Of a DNA stretch of 64,000 nt, positions 1 through 8,277 are shown piece by piece. The notes under the pieces were generated by a model. The model did not search any database, was not told the origin of the DNA, and saw only the letters and a list, made by a program, of their open reading frames with translations. Source of the DNA: Paracoccus aminophilus JCM 7686 (GTDB taxonomy: Bacteria > Pseudomonadota > Alphaproteobacteria > Rhodobacterales > Rhodobacteraceae); assembly GCF_000444995.1 (NCBI RefSeq), contig NC_022049.1, forward strand, positions 62,001 through 126,000. The letters are read 5' to 3'. Position numbers and translations under genes: made by a program. How positions within the stretch are numbered: position 1 is the stretch's first letter; each line of letters begins with the position of its first letter.

Positions 1-3000
1 TCGGTCAGGCGCAGATATTCGCGCGTCGAGACCAGGAGGCCCGGGAAGCAATAGAGGCGCGGCCGGGTGCCGGTGGCGCGCAGCAGGATCGCACTGCGCC
101 CGGTCGCGTCTCCGGCCGTGATCCGGGCGGCGAGGCCGCGCACGGTGGGTGCATCAAAGAGATCAGCCACGGTCAGCTGCACCTTGGGCCAGATCTGCCG
201 CATCCGCGCCAGCACCTTGAGCGCGATCAGCGAGCGTGCGCCCATCTGGAAGACGTCATCGGTGGTGCCGAGGCTCTCATAGCCGGTTTCCTCGCGCCAG
301 AGCCTCAGGATCTGCGTCTCGGCCTCGGTTTCGGGCGCAATGCCTGCGCCCTTGCGCTGGACCTTGCCGGGCAGGGGCAAAGCGGCGCGGTCGAGTTTCG
401 CATTCGGGTTCGTCGGCATCCGGTCGAGCACCACCACGGCGGCCGGGATCATATGTTTCGGCAGCAGGGTTTCGAGCCGGTGGAGCAGCGTCTCGCCGGT
501 CACATCGGGCGGGGCCACGACATAGCCGATCAGGCGTTTCTCGCCCTCCTCCTCGCGCAGAAGGACCAGCGCCTCGCTGACGCCGGGTTGGGCGAGGAGC
601 GCCGCCTCGATCTCGCCGGGCTCGATGCGGTAGCCGTTGAGTTTGACCTGCAGATCGACCCGGCCGAGGAATTCGATCGTGCCATCCTCGCGCCAGCGCC
701 CGAGATCGCCCGAGCGGTAGAGCCGCGCGCCGTCCGGCCCGCCGAGACTTGGCCCGAAGGGATCGGGAATGAAGCGGTCGGCGGTGGTGCCCGGGCGCCC
801 GACATAGCCGCGCGCGACGCCCGAGCCGCCGAGATGGATCTCGCCGACCACGCCGATCGGGCAGGGCATGAGATCGGGGTCGAGCACATAGGCGCGCCGG
901 TCGCCAACCGCGCGGCCCAAGGGGGCATAGGCGCCGTCAAAGCGGGTGCCGGCCTCGACCCGCCAGACCATCGGCGTCATAATGGTTTCGGTCGGGCCAT
1001 AGCCGTTGATCAGGGTCTTCGCGTTCAGCGCGCGCGACAAAAGATCGAAGGTCGTCTGCGCAAGCCCCTCGCCGCCGAAGGAATAGAGCCGCATCGGCGG
1101 GGCCTCGCCGGTGGCCTCGGCCCATTCGGCGAGCTGTTGCAGGTAAGTCGTTGGAATCGAGGCATTGTTGCAGCCATGATGGCGCATTGCGGCGAGGGTC
1201 TGTTCCGGCGTCCAGAGCGGGCCATCCGGGATCACGACCGAGCCGCCCGCCATCAAGGGCACCATCCAGCGCTCGTGCCCGCCATCTGACGAGAAGGGCA
1301 GGAAGGGCAGCTCGCGGCTTTCCGAGGACATGCCATAGACGCGCGAGGTCGTCTGATTGTGCAGGCTGAGCGGGCCGTGTTCGACCGCGACGCCCTTCGG
1401 CTTGCCGGTCGAGCCCGAGGTATACATGACATAGGCGAGCTGGTCGGGATGGATCGCGACCTCAGGATCGGTATCCGCAAACTCGCCCGGCGGCAGGTCG
1501 TCAATGCAGAGCACATGGGCGGCGAGGCCCGCGGGCAGGCGGTCGAGAAAGCGGGTCCGGGTCAGCACCACGCGCACCCCGGCATCGGTCAGGATATGGT
1601 GGTTGCGGCTTTCGGGGTGATCGGGCTCGACCGGGATATAGGCGCCCCCGGCCTTCAGCGCGGCGAGGATCGCGATGATCGCCTCGCCGCCGCGCTCGAT
1701 CAGGATGGCGACCGGGGTTTCGGCGCCGACGCCAAGCGCGATCAGGCGATGGGCGAGGCGGTTGGCCGCGGCGTTCATCTCGCCGTGGCACCATTGGCGC
1801 GCGCCGCAGATGATCGCGGTCTTCTCGGGCGTCTCGCGGGCGCGGGCGGCGATGATGTCATGGGTCGCACGCGGGTCGTTTTCCTCGGCATCGGGATAGG
1901 GGGCGGAGAGCGCGTCAAGCTCGGCCTCGCTGACCAGCGGGATCATCGCGAGCGGGCGAGCGGGCGCGGCAAGCCCCGCCGCGAGCAGGCGGTCGAGCTG
2001 GGTCGCAAAGCGGGCGAGCAAGGCGGGCTCATGCAGCCCCGCCGCATGGTCGATGCTCAGATGAACCGCGCCGTCGGGGGTGATCTCGGCGAGAAAAACC
2101 GCCTCGCCCTCGGCGGGCGGGCGCGGGGTTTCCAGACGGCGGATGCCTGCGGGCAAGGCGGGCAGGCGGCGCAGATGCAGCGCCAGCGCGCCAAGCGGGT
2201 GACGGTCGGCGCCGCTGTGGCGCAGCATGTCTTGGACCAGCGCTTCTGAGGGCAGGCGCGCCGCCGTGATCTCGGCTTGCGTCTGGGCGATGCGCGTGGT
2301 GAGCGCGTCGAAGCCCTCGGCCGGGTCATAATCGAAGGTGAAGGGCAAGCGATCCTCGCCGCGCCGCGCCGGGTCGAGCGAGGGTTGCGAGAGCGCAAAG
2401 CGCAGGCTGTCGCCGCCGCTATAACGCGCGAGCAGCGCGGCGAAGGCCGCGATCAGCGCGGTTTCGGGATCGGGGGTGCGCGCGTCGAGGATCAGGCTCA
2501 GCCCCGCGCGGGCCGTGGTTTCCGCCCGGCCGTGGCGCTGCGGCAGGCGGGCGATGACATAGCCCTCGTCGCGGCCTTCCTCTTGGTCCGCCTCTAGCAG
2601 CTTGCGCCAGCCCTGCAAGGCCTCGCGTCCCACAGGAGCGGGCAGCGGGGCCAGCGCAAACGCGGGCGGGGCCTCGCACGAAAGCGCCGCGATCAACCAG
2701 TCCTCCATCGCGAAAAGCGTCGCCGCATCGCCCAGAAGCGGGTGCAGCGTCAAGGCGAGCACCTGCCGCCCGTCGGGCGCGGGCGCAAGCAGCACCGCCG
2801 CCAGAGGGCCGGTCTCGCGGTTGAGCTCAAGCGTGGAAAGCGCCGCGCGGATCGCCGCCTCGGGATCGGCCGAGCCCGCAAGTTTGCGCAAAGCGATCTG
2901 GGGCGTCTCGGTCAGCTCGCGAAAGACCTCGCCGCCGGGATGGGTGACGAAGCGGCTGCGAAAGGCGGGATGGGCGGCGATCAGCGCGGCAAGCGCGGCC

Positions 3001-3152
3001 TCAAGGCCCGCCGCCGCATTCGGGGCGATCTCGAGGATCAGCTGCGGACGACCGAAACCCGAGACCGCGCCCACGGTTTCATGCGCCCAGATCTGGCGTT
3101 CCGCGCCGGAAAGCGGCAGCGCATCCTGCGTCAAACGGATCATTTCGTTCAC
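1..3152 (-). CDS. Siderophore non-ribosomal peptide synthetase, C-A-T-TE module (3' end outside window)
   Basis: Reading the minus strand, a condensation domain covers roughly residues 5-420. An adenylation domain follows, with YTSGSTGKPKG near residue 573, NGYGPTE, YRSGDL and the catalytic lysine K916 in NPNAKLDR. A carrier domain has its phosphopantetheine serine in GARSL (S971). A thioesterase domain starts with LYCFPG and is cut by the window edge. The gene starts either at GTG 3152 (GTGA overlap with the MbtH stop) or at ATG 3143; residue numbers use the ATG. The condensation active-site motif HHxxxDG reads HPLLGDA (residues 134-140), so the second, catalytic histidine is missing. Neighbours making N-hydroxyornithine and its acyl derivative point to a hydroxamate peptide. 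One module ending in TE suggests iterative use, as in EntF or VbsS. The amino acid activated is not deduced. Confidence 0.93.
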   Translation of the reverse strand, partial: MNEMIRLTQDALPLSGAERQIWAHETVGAVSGFGRPQLILEIAPNAAAGLEAALAALIAAHPAFRSRFVTHPGGEVFRELTETPQIALRKLAGSADPEAAIRAALSTLELNRETGPLAAVLLAPAPDGRQVLALTLHPLLGDAATLFAMEDWLIAALSCEAPPAFALAPLPAPVGREALQGWRKLLEADQEEGRDEGYVIARLPQRHGRAETTARAGLSLILDARTPDPETALIAAFAALLARYSGGDSLRFALSQPSLDPARRGEDRLPFTFDYDPAEGFDALTTRIAQTQAEITAARLPSEALVQDMLRHSGADRHPLGALALHLRRLPALPAGIRRLETPRPPAEGEAVFLAEITPDGAVHLSIDHAAGLHEPALLARFATQLDRLLAAGLAAPARPLAMIPLVSEAELDALSAPYPDAEENDPRATHDIIAARARETPEKTAIICGARQWCHGEMNAAANRLAHRLIALGVGAETPVAILIERGGEAIIAILAALKAGGAYIPVEPDHPESRNHHILTDAGVRVVLTRTRFLDRLPAGLAAHVLCIDDLPPGEFADTDPEVAIHPDQLAYVMYTSGSTGKPKGVAVEHGPLSLHNQTTSRVYGMSSESRELPFLPFSSDGGHERWMVPLMAGGSVVIPDGPLWTPEQTLAAMRHHGCNNASIPTTYLQQLAEWAEATGEAPPMRLYSFGGEGLAQTTFDLLSRALNAKTLINGYGPTETIMTPMVWRVEAGTRFDGAYAPLGRAVGDRRAYVLDPDLMPCPIGVVGEIHLGGSGVARGYVGRPGTTADRFIPDPFGPSLGGPDGARLYRSGDLGRWREDGTIEFLGRVDLQVKLNGYRIEPGEIEAALLAQPGVSEALVLLREEEGEKRLIGYVVAPPDVTGETLLHRLETLLPKHMIPAAVVVLDRMPTNPNAKLDRAALPLPGKVQRKGAGIAPETEAETQILRLWREETGYESLGTTDDVFQMGARSLIALKVLARMRQIWPKVQLTVADLFDAPTVRGLAARITAGDATGRSAILLRATGTRPRLYCFPGLLVSTREYLRLT

Positions 3153-3361
3153 TGCACGCCCCCCATCGCCTGACGCAAAGCGAGCGGACGCGGGTCCTGC
3201 CACAGCTCTTCGATCCGCGCGAGGCAATCGGGGCGGCTGGCGCGCGTGCCCTCGTCCTCCCAACCGGCGGGGAGGGGATATTGGCTGGGCCAGACGGAAT
3301 AACGGCCCTCGGCATTGCGCAGAATGCGCCAATCGGTGCGGCTGGTAAATGAGCGGGTCAT
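3149..3361 (-). CDS. mbtH: MbtH-family NRPS accessory protein
   Basis: A 70-residue protein with the MbtH signature: NAEGRYSVWP near the N-terminus, then PAGWEDEG, and the C-terminal W-x-DPRPLALR block. MbtH proteins bind and activate or stabilise the adenylation domain of the partner NRPS in the cytoplasm. The stop codon overlaps the NRPS start (GTGA), so the two are translationally coupled. The start ATG at 3361 is set by homology; longer in-frame reading upstream has no MbtH similarity. A GGTGAATTT-N14-CGTC promoter element lies about 40-67 bases upstream. Confidence 0.93.
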   Translation of the reverse strand: MTRSFTSRTDWRILRNAEGRYSVWPSQYPLPAGWEDEGTRASRPDCLARIEELWQDPRPLALRQAMGGVQ

Positions 3362-3401
3362 GGGAGCGGCCTCATGGTCCTGAAAATGACTTCCCCGCTT
3401 G

Positions 3402-3428
3402 GACGGATGGCGCGCGGGGAAATTCACC
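3402..3428 (-). promoter_or_regulatory. Predicted ECF sigma promoter P1 (mbtH-NRPS)
   Basis: Minus-strand GGTGAATTT at 3428-3420, a 14-base spacer, then CGTC at 3405-3402. The same element with the same spacing occurs at 3513-3539 and 5684-5710, each upstream of a siderophore biosynthesis gene. The layout fits ECF promoters, with an AT-containing -35 and a CGTC -10. Confidence 0.65.
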
Positions 3429-3435
3429 CCAAGCC

Positions 3436-3452
3436 GGGCGAAATTTTCGCCC
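3436..3452. promoter_or_regulatory. Palindrome between divergent siderophore promoters
   Basis: GGGCGAAA-T-TTTCGCCC has perfect 8-base arms around one base. It sits between the divergent P1 and P2 elements, where a repressor or activator could act on both. The protein that binds is unknown. Confidence 0.45.
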
Positions 3453-3512
3453 CCTCCGTTTTGGGCCCCGTTTCGGCCTCCCGTTTTAGGCGCCGTGATT
3501 TTGCCGCCGCGC

Positions 3513-3539
3513 GGTGAATTTCTCCGCCCCTCGCCCGTC
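3513..3539 (+). promoter_or_regulatory. Predicted ECF sigma promoter P2 (PLP enzyme-esterase)
   Basis: GGTGAATTT at 3513-3521, a 14-base spacer and CGTC at 3536-3539, identical in core and spacing to P1 and P3. It lies about 70 bases upstream of the ATG at 3611. Confidence 0.65.
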
Positions 3540-3610
3540 AGGCAAAAAGCCCGCGCCCGTCGCGCGCCCGATCTTTTCATCCCGGGACCAGCGCCCGAAA
3601 GGAGCCGCCC

Positions 3611-4807
3611 ATGAACCAGCATCTCGCCCCCGAGACCCTAGAGCCCCCCGCGACCCCCGATCTGAACAGCCTGCTTCTCGCCCCGCGCGCGGCGCAGGCC
3701 CATCACGCGACCGCCGTGCCGATCTATCAGACCGCGAGCTTCCTTTTCGAGAGCTACGACGAGCTCGCCGCGGTCTTTGCCGGGACCTCGGATCGCTTCA
3801 TCTATTCGCGCGGCAACAACCCGACGGTGGCCGAGCTGGAAAGCGTGATCGCCGCGCTTGAAGGGGTCGAGGCGGCGCGCGGATTTGCCTCGGGCATGGG
3901 CGCGATTGCCGCCGCGATCATGCCTTTCGTGCAGGCGGGCGACCGGGTCGTGGCGGTGGAAAACCTCTATTCCGACGCCTTCCGGCTCTTCGAGGTCGTG
4001 CTGAAGAAATTCGGCGTCACCACCGATTATGTCGATGGCAGCGATACCGAGGCGGTGATTGCGGCTTTGCCGGGCGCCAAGCTGCTCTATCTCGAAAGCC
4101 CGACGAGCTGGACCTTCACGCTGCAAGATCTCGCCCCGATCGCCAAGGCCGCCAAGGCCGAGGGCGTGCTCACCGTCATCGACAATTCCTGGGCGACGCC
4201 GCTTTATCAGCGCCCGGCCGAGCTTGGGATTGATCTGATCATCCATGCCGCCTCGAAATATCTTTCAGGCCACAGCGATACGATTGCCGGGCTCGTTTGC
4301 GGGCCGAAGGCGCTGATCGATCGCATCAACCACGAGGCCTATCATTACCTCGGCGCGAAAATGTCGCCCTTTGACGCGTTTTTGGTGCTGCGCGGGCTGC
4401 GCACTCTGGGCCTGCGCATGGCGCGGCATATGGAAAACGGCCTCGCTTTGGGGCGCGCCTTGCAGGACCATCCCGCCGTGACCCAGATCCGCCATCCGGG
4501 CTTTCACGACCACCCCGCCCGCGCCGCGCTTTCGGGCTATGGCGGGCTTTTCGCCTTTGACTTTGACGCGAGCGTCGATGTCCCCCGTTTCGCCAATAGC
4601 CTGCGCCTCACCCGGCTGGGGGTAAGCTGGGGCGGGGCGGAAAGCCTGATCATCCCGGGCGAGGCCGCGATCGGGCTCGCGGGGGCCTCGAACTCCTTCC
4701 GCCGCTTCAAGGTCAGCCCGCGCACCATTCGCTTCGCGGCGGGGCTGGAAGAGCCGGGCGCCTTGGTCGAAGATGTGCTGCAAGCAATCGAAAAGGCGCG
4801 GAAGTGA
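3611..4807 (+). CDS. PLP-dependent trans-sulfuration family enzyme (cystathionine gamma-synthase/beta-lyase type)
   Basis: A 398-residue Cys/Met-metabolism PLP enzyme of normal family length. YSRGNNPT (phosphate-binding region), DNSWATP (the aspartate contacting the pyridine nitrogen) and the Schiff-base lysine K216 in AASKYLSGHSD are all present. AGGAG stands 7 bases before the ATG. Members act on cystathionine, O-acyl-homoserine, methionine or cysteine; the substrate cannot be chosen from sequence. Its place matters: it has an ECF-type promoter, faces the mbtH-NRPS operon, and overlaps the following esterase by 4 bp (GTGA). That suggests a role in siderophore building-block supply or salvage rather than housekeeping methionine synthesis, which is an inference. 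Confidence 0.88.
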   Translation: MNQHLAPETLEPPATPDLNSLLLAPRAAQAHHATAVPIYQTASFLFESYDELAAVFAGTSDRFIYSRGNNPTVAELESVIAALEGVEAARGFASGMGAIAAAIMPFVQAGDRVVAVENLYSDAFRLFEVVLKKFGVTTDYVDGSDTEAVIAALPGAKLLYLESPTSWTFTLQDLAPIAKAAKAEGVLTVIDNSWATPLYQRPAELGIDLIIHAASKYLSGHSDTIAGLVCGPKALIDRINHEAYHYLGAKMSPFDAFLVLRGLRTLGLRMARHMENGLALGRALQDHPAVTQIRHPGFHDHPARAALSGYGGLFAFDFDASVDVPRFANSLRLTRLGVSWGGAESLIIPGEAAIGLAGASNSFRRFKVSPRTIRFAAGLEEPGALVEDVLQAIEKARK

Positions 4808-5688
4808 CGAAAATCGTGAAGGAAGGCGTGCTCGGTCTTGGCGGGGCGCGCTGGTTTGATCTCGAAGACAGCGCGAGCGGCGCGGTGCGGCGGGTCTTTT
4901 TGTGGATCCCCCCCGGCGAGGCGCCCGAGGCCGGTTGGCCCGCCTTGATGCTGACCGATGGCAATGCGGTGATCGCGACCGCGATTGATGCGATGCGCGC
5001 GCAGGCCTTTTACCCCTCGGGCACCAATCTTGGCTGGGGCGTGCTGATCGCCATCGGCTATCCGACCGACGAGGCCTATGACCCGTTTCGCCGCAGCTGG
5101 GATCTCGGCCCGCCGCCCGGCGCGACCTATCCGCCCTTCTGGGAGGGCACGCCCGAGGTCAAGACCGGGGGCGGCGCGGAAATGGCGCGCTTTTTGCTCG
5201 ACGAAGTCCGCCCCTTCGTCGCCGCGCGCGTGCCGCTTGACCTCGCCCATCAGGGGCTTTTCGGCCATTCCTTCGGCGGGCTCTTCGCGCTGTGGCTGAT
5301 GTTCACCCGGCCCGACGCCTTCAGCCATTGGATCGCCGCCAGCCCCGCGATCACTTGGGAGGAAAGCTTCCTCTTGACCCATCGCGACGGCTTCGCGCCC
5401 AAGGGCAAACCGCTCTCGCTGCTCTTGTCGGCGGGCGAATGGGAGGGGGCCGCGCTCGCGCCCTTCCAGATCGGGGCCGAGGATGCCGACAAGCGCCTCG
5501 CGGAAAAAGAGCGCATCCGCACCATCGCGGCTGCCGAAGAGATGGCCGGGCATCTGGATAAGATTCAAGGGATTTCAGCGCATTACGAGACATATGCCGG
5601 TGAAACCCATATGTCGGTCCTGCCGGTTGCGGTGAACCGCGCGCTCCACCACGTCTTCGCGCTCAAGAAAAACGCAAGCGTGGGGTGA
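4804..5688 (+). CDS. Alpha/beta-hydrolase, IroE/Fes-like siderophore esterase
   Basis: A 294-residue protein of the esterase D/enterochelin esterase fold. The nucleophile S156 sits in GHSFGG, and the presumed catalytic histidine is H269 in ETHMS. The block FTRPDAFSHWIAASPAITW is typical of IroE-like proteins. It starts at GTG 4804, overlapping the preceding stop. No signal peptide is visible, so it should be cytoplasmic and could open an ester-linked ferric siderophore after import. That is consistent with a thioesterase-released, ester-cyclised trihydroxamate, but the chemistry is inferred from context. Its stop codon lies inside promoter P3. Confidence 0.85.
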   Translation: MTKIVKEGVLGLGGARWFDLEDSASGAVRRVFLWIPPGEAPEAGWPALMLTDGNAVIATAIDAMRAQAFYPSGTNLGWGVLIAIGYPTDEAYDPFRRSWDLGPPPGATYPPFWEGTPEVKTGGGAEMARFLLDEVRPFVAARVPLDLAHQGLFGHSFGGLFALWLMFTRPDAFSHWIAASPAITWEESFLLTHRDGFAPKGKPLSLLLSAGEWEGAALAPFQIGAEDADKRLAEKERIRTIAAAEEMAGHLDKIQGISAHYETYAGETHMSVLPVAVNRALHHVFALKKNASVG

Positions 5689-5710
5689 ATTTTTCGGGGG
5701 CTCCTGCGTC
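5684..5710 (+). promoter_or_regulatory. Predicted ECF sigma promoter P3 (acyltransferase-hydroxylase)
   Basis: GGTGAATTT at 5684-5692, 14 bases, CGTC at 5707-5710. The element includes the stop codon of the esterase gene and lies about 56 bases before the acyltransferase ATG. Confidence 0.65.
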
Positions 5711-5765
5711 AGCCTGTCGCAGCCATGCAGGCGAGCGATGCAGGCCAAGGACGCAGGAACTCCCG

Positions 5766-6803
5766 ATGACGTTTGACCTTCCCCCTTTCGACCTTCCGGA
5801 CCCCTTTCTCGCGCGGCGCGACGGCGCGCGGATCTTGCTGGCGGGGCCCGCGCCCCAAAGCCTCGGCCTGCGCGATGCGGGCGAGGGGCGGCTCTGGCCC
5901 GCTTGCCCTGAGGGCGGTCTGCCCGCCGCGCTCGCGGTCTTCGAGGCGCTGAGCGCAGGCCCGGACGAGGTCGTCCTGATGCTCGATCCCGCGCCTTGGG
6001 CCGCGCTTTTGCCCGAGCTGCACGCGCGCGGCATCGCGGTGCCCTTCGAGGGCGCTTTCGCGGTCTTTCCCGCGCTTTTCTGGCAGGTGCCCGACCGCTG
6101 GCTGGCCCATGCAGCGCCGCCTTTCCCCGAGCTTTTCCGGCGCGGCCCGCATGGCCGCCATCCCCTGCGCCCGCCGAAACCCGAGGGGCTGCTCTATCGC
6201 CGCTTCATCCCTTGGCTTGGCCAATGGCTGACGCTGCGCGCGCTGGATTTGGACGATCTTCCGACCTTCCACCGCTGGCAGAACGATCCGCGCGTCGCGG
6301 CGTTTTTCGAGGAAAGCGGCACGCTGGACCAGCACCGCGCCTTGATCGAGCGGATGCTGGCCGATCCGCATCTGTTGCCGGTGATCGGCGCGCTCGACGG
6401 GCGCGATTTCGGCTATTTCGAGCTTTACTGGGCGCGCGAGAACCGGCTCGGCGCGGTCCATGATTGCGCGCCTTGGGACCGCGGCTGGCATGTGCTGATC
6501 GGCGAAGAGGATATTCGCGGCGCCGAACATGTCACCGCCTGGCTGCCCGCGCTCATGCATTACATGTTCCTATCCGAGCCGCGGACCCGCACGATTCTGG
6601 GCGAGCCCAAGGCCAGCCATGTCCAGCAATTGCGCAACCTCACGCGCGGCGGCTTCGGCAAGATCCGCGACTTCGATTTCAGCCATAAGCGCGCCGCTTT
6701 GGTCGCGCTCGATCGCCAGCATTTCTTCGACGCCCGGCTCTGGGCGCGCCCGCCCGAAAGCGATGGCCGCCCGCTTCGCCTGTCCCCGACGGTTCTTCTT
6801 TAA
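5766..6803 (+). CDS. Siderophore acyltransferase, IucB/RhbD/VbsA-like GNAT
   Basis: A 345-residue protein whose C-terminal half is the GNAT domain of siderophore acyltransferases. LTLRALDLDDLPTFHRWQND opens the domain and FGYFELYWA and RTILGEPKASH follow. The family transfers an acyl group from CoA to the N-hydroxyl amine of hydroxylysine or hydroxyornithine, forming the hydroxamate. The start ATG at 5766 has AGGAA 7 bases upstream; an earlier in-frame start would place the N-terminus inside the esterase gene. It precedes the amine hydroxylase by 11 bases, so the two hydroxamate steps are co-transcribed. Confidence 0.9.
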   Translation: MTFDLPPFDLPDPFLARRDGARILLAGPAPQSLGLRDAGEGRLWPACPEGGLPAALAVFEALSAGPDEVVLMLDPAPWAALLPELHARGIAVPFEGAFAVFPALFWQVPDRWLAHAAPPFPELFRRGPHGRHPLRPPKPEGLLYRRFIPWLGQWLTLRALDLDDLPTFHRWQNDPRVAAFFEESGTLDQHRALIERMLADPHLLPVIGALDGRDFGYFELYWARENRLGAVHDCAPWDRGWHVLIGEEDIRGAEHVTAWLPALMHYMFLSEPRTRTILGEPKASHVQQLRNLTRGGFGKIRDFDFSHKRAALVALDRQHFFDARLWARPPESDGRPLRLSPTVLL

Positions 6804-6814
6804 GGTCTTTTCCC

Positions 6815-8149
6815 ATGTCCGAAGCTTTTCTTTCCGAACCTTTCCGCCCCGATCAAGCCCACCCCACTCAGGCCCACCCCGACCACATCCACGAGCTGAT
6901 CGGCATCGGTTTCGGCCCCTCCAACCTCGCGCTGGCGATTGCGCTTGAGGAGCGCCAGAGCGGGCTCGATGCGGTCTTTCTCGAAGCCAAGCCACGCTTT
7001 GCCTGGCATCCGGGGATGCTGCTGAAAGGGACCGATATGCAGGTCTCCTTCCTCAAGGATCTGGTGTCGCAGCGCAATCCGACCTCGGGCTTTTCCTTCC
7101 TGAGCTATCTCCATGACAAGGGGCGGCTCGAACGCTTCATCAACCGCAAGACCTTTTTCCCCAGCCGGGTCGAGTTCAATGATTACCTCGATTGGGCGGC
7201 GGGCCGTCTGGGCGGGATCTGCGCCTATGACCAGCGCGTCGAGGCGATCGAGCCGGTGCGCGCGGGCGCGGGCGTCTCGCATCTGCGCATCCACAGCCGC
7301 GACGGCGCCGGGCGCGCCACGGTGCGGCAGGCGCGCCAGATCGTGCTCGCGCCGGGCGGCCAGCCCCATTGGCCCGAGCTCTTCGCGCCTCATCGCAGCG
7401 ATGCGCGGCTCTCGCATTCCAACGATTTCACCGCCCGCGTCCTGCCCAAGCTGACGCCGGGCGAGCGCATTGCCGTAATCGGCGGCGGCCAAAGCGCCTG
7501 CGAGATCTTCGCGACGCTCGCCGCCGATCCGGCCTGCCCGCGCGTCGATCTGATCCTGCGCGGGCCTGCCCTGAAACCCGCCGATGACAGCCCCTTCGTC
7601 AATGAGATCTTCGAACCCGCTCATACCGATCTCGTCCATGCTTTGCCGCCCGAGGCGCGCGCCCAGCATCTGCGCGAGTTTGCCGGGACGAATTACGCGG
7701 TCACCGATCTCGATCTGCTCCAGCACATCTATGGCCTCCTCTACGAGCAAGAGGTCGAGGGCGCAGCGCGGTTGCGGATGATGGCCGAAACCCAGCCGGT
7801 TGGGCTTCAGACGGTCGGGCAGGGGGCGGGTCTTCATCTGACGCTGGACGCGCAGGGCCGCCGCTTCGGGCTCGATTATGACCGCATCATTTTGTGCACC
7901 GGCTATCGCCGCGAGCTTGGCCAGACGCTGCTTTCAGGTCTCGCCGACTGGCAGACCGGCGCCGCGCCGGACCGCGATTACCGGTTGCCGATGAAGCCCG
8001 GCTTCGCGCCCACCGTCCATGTTCAGGGCTATAGCGAGCCGACCCACGGGCTCGCCGATACGCTCTTGTCGGTGCTCGCGCTGCGCTCGGCGGAAATCGC
8101 CGCTTCGGTCGAGCTGGCCCGCGCGGACCGGCGGATCGCTGCCGAGTAA
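6815..8149 (+). CDS. L-ornithine N5-monooxygenase (PvdA/SidA type)
   Basis: A 444-residue FAD- and NADPH-dependent amine hydroxylase. The FAD motif GIGFGPSNL is near residue 33, the substrate region MQVSFLKDLVSQRNPTSGF follows, and VIGGGQSACE gives the NADPH site. The wording of the substrate region is closer to ornithine hydroxylases (PvdA) than to lysine hydroxylases (IucD), so N5-hydroxyornithine is the expected product. It acts first in hydroxamate formation, before the acyltransferase just upstream. Confidence 0.93.
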   Translation: MSEAFLSEPFRPDQAHPTQAHPDHIHELIGIGFGPSNLALAIALEERQSGLDAVFLEAKPRFAWHPGMLLKGTDMQVSFLKDLVSQRNPTSGFSFLSYLHDKGRLERFINRKTFFPSRVEFNDYLDWAAGRLGGICAYDQRVEAIEPVRAGAGVSHLRIHSRDGAGRATVRQARQIVLAPGGQPHWPELFAPHRSDARLSHSNDFTARVLPKLTPGERIAVIGGGQSACEIFATLAADPACPRVDLILRGPALKPADDSPFVNEIFEPAHTDLVHALPPEARAQHLREFAGTNYAVTDLDLLQHIYGLLYEQEVEGAARLRMMAETQPVGLQTVGQGAGLHLTLDAQGRRFGLDYDRIILCTGYRRELGQTLLSGLADWQTGAAPDRDYRLPMKPGFAPTVHVQGYSEPTHGLADTLLSVLALRSAEIAASVELARADRRIAAE

Positions 8150-8277
8150 GCCAGAGGTCGGCCTTGAGCGGGTCGGGAGATCGTGGCACCACAGGCTTTC
8201 TATCCACCCACGCTTCGCGCCGGCAGACGGAAACAGGACCGCCCTTTCCCGGGCCGGTCTGTGGCGTGGAGAGAGAC

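Noticed and set aside
453..1289. Long plus-strand open frame opposite the NRPS
   Set aside because: It is a high-GC shadow; the minus strand carries continuous adenylation-domain motifs.
3149..3622. 157-residue start for the MbtH protein
   Set aside because: The extra 87 residues cross the divergent promoter region and lack similarity; the family is about 70 residues long.
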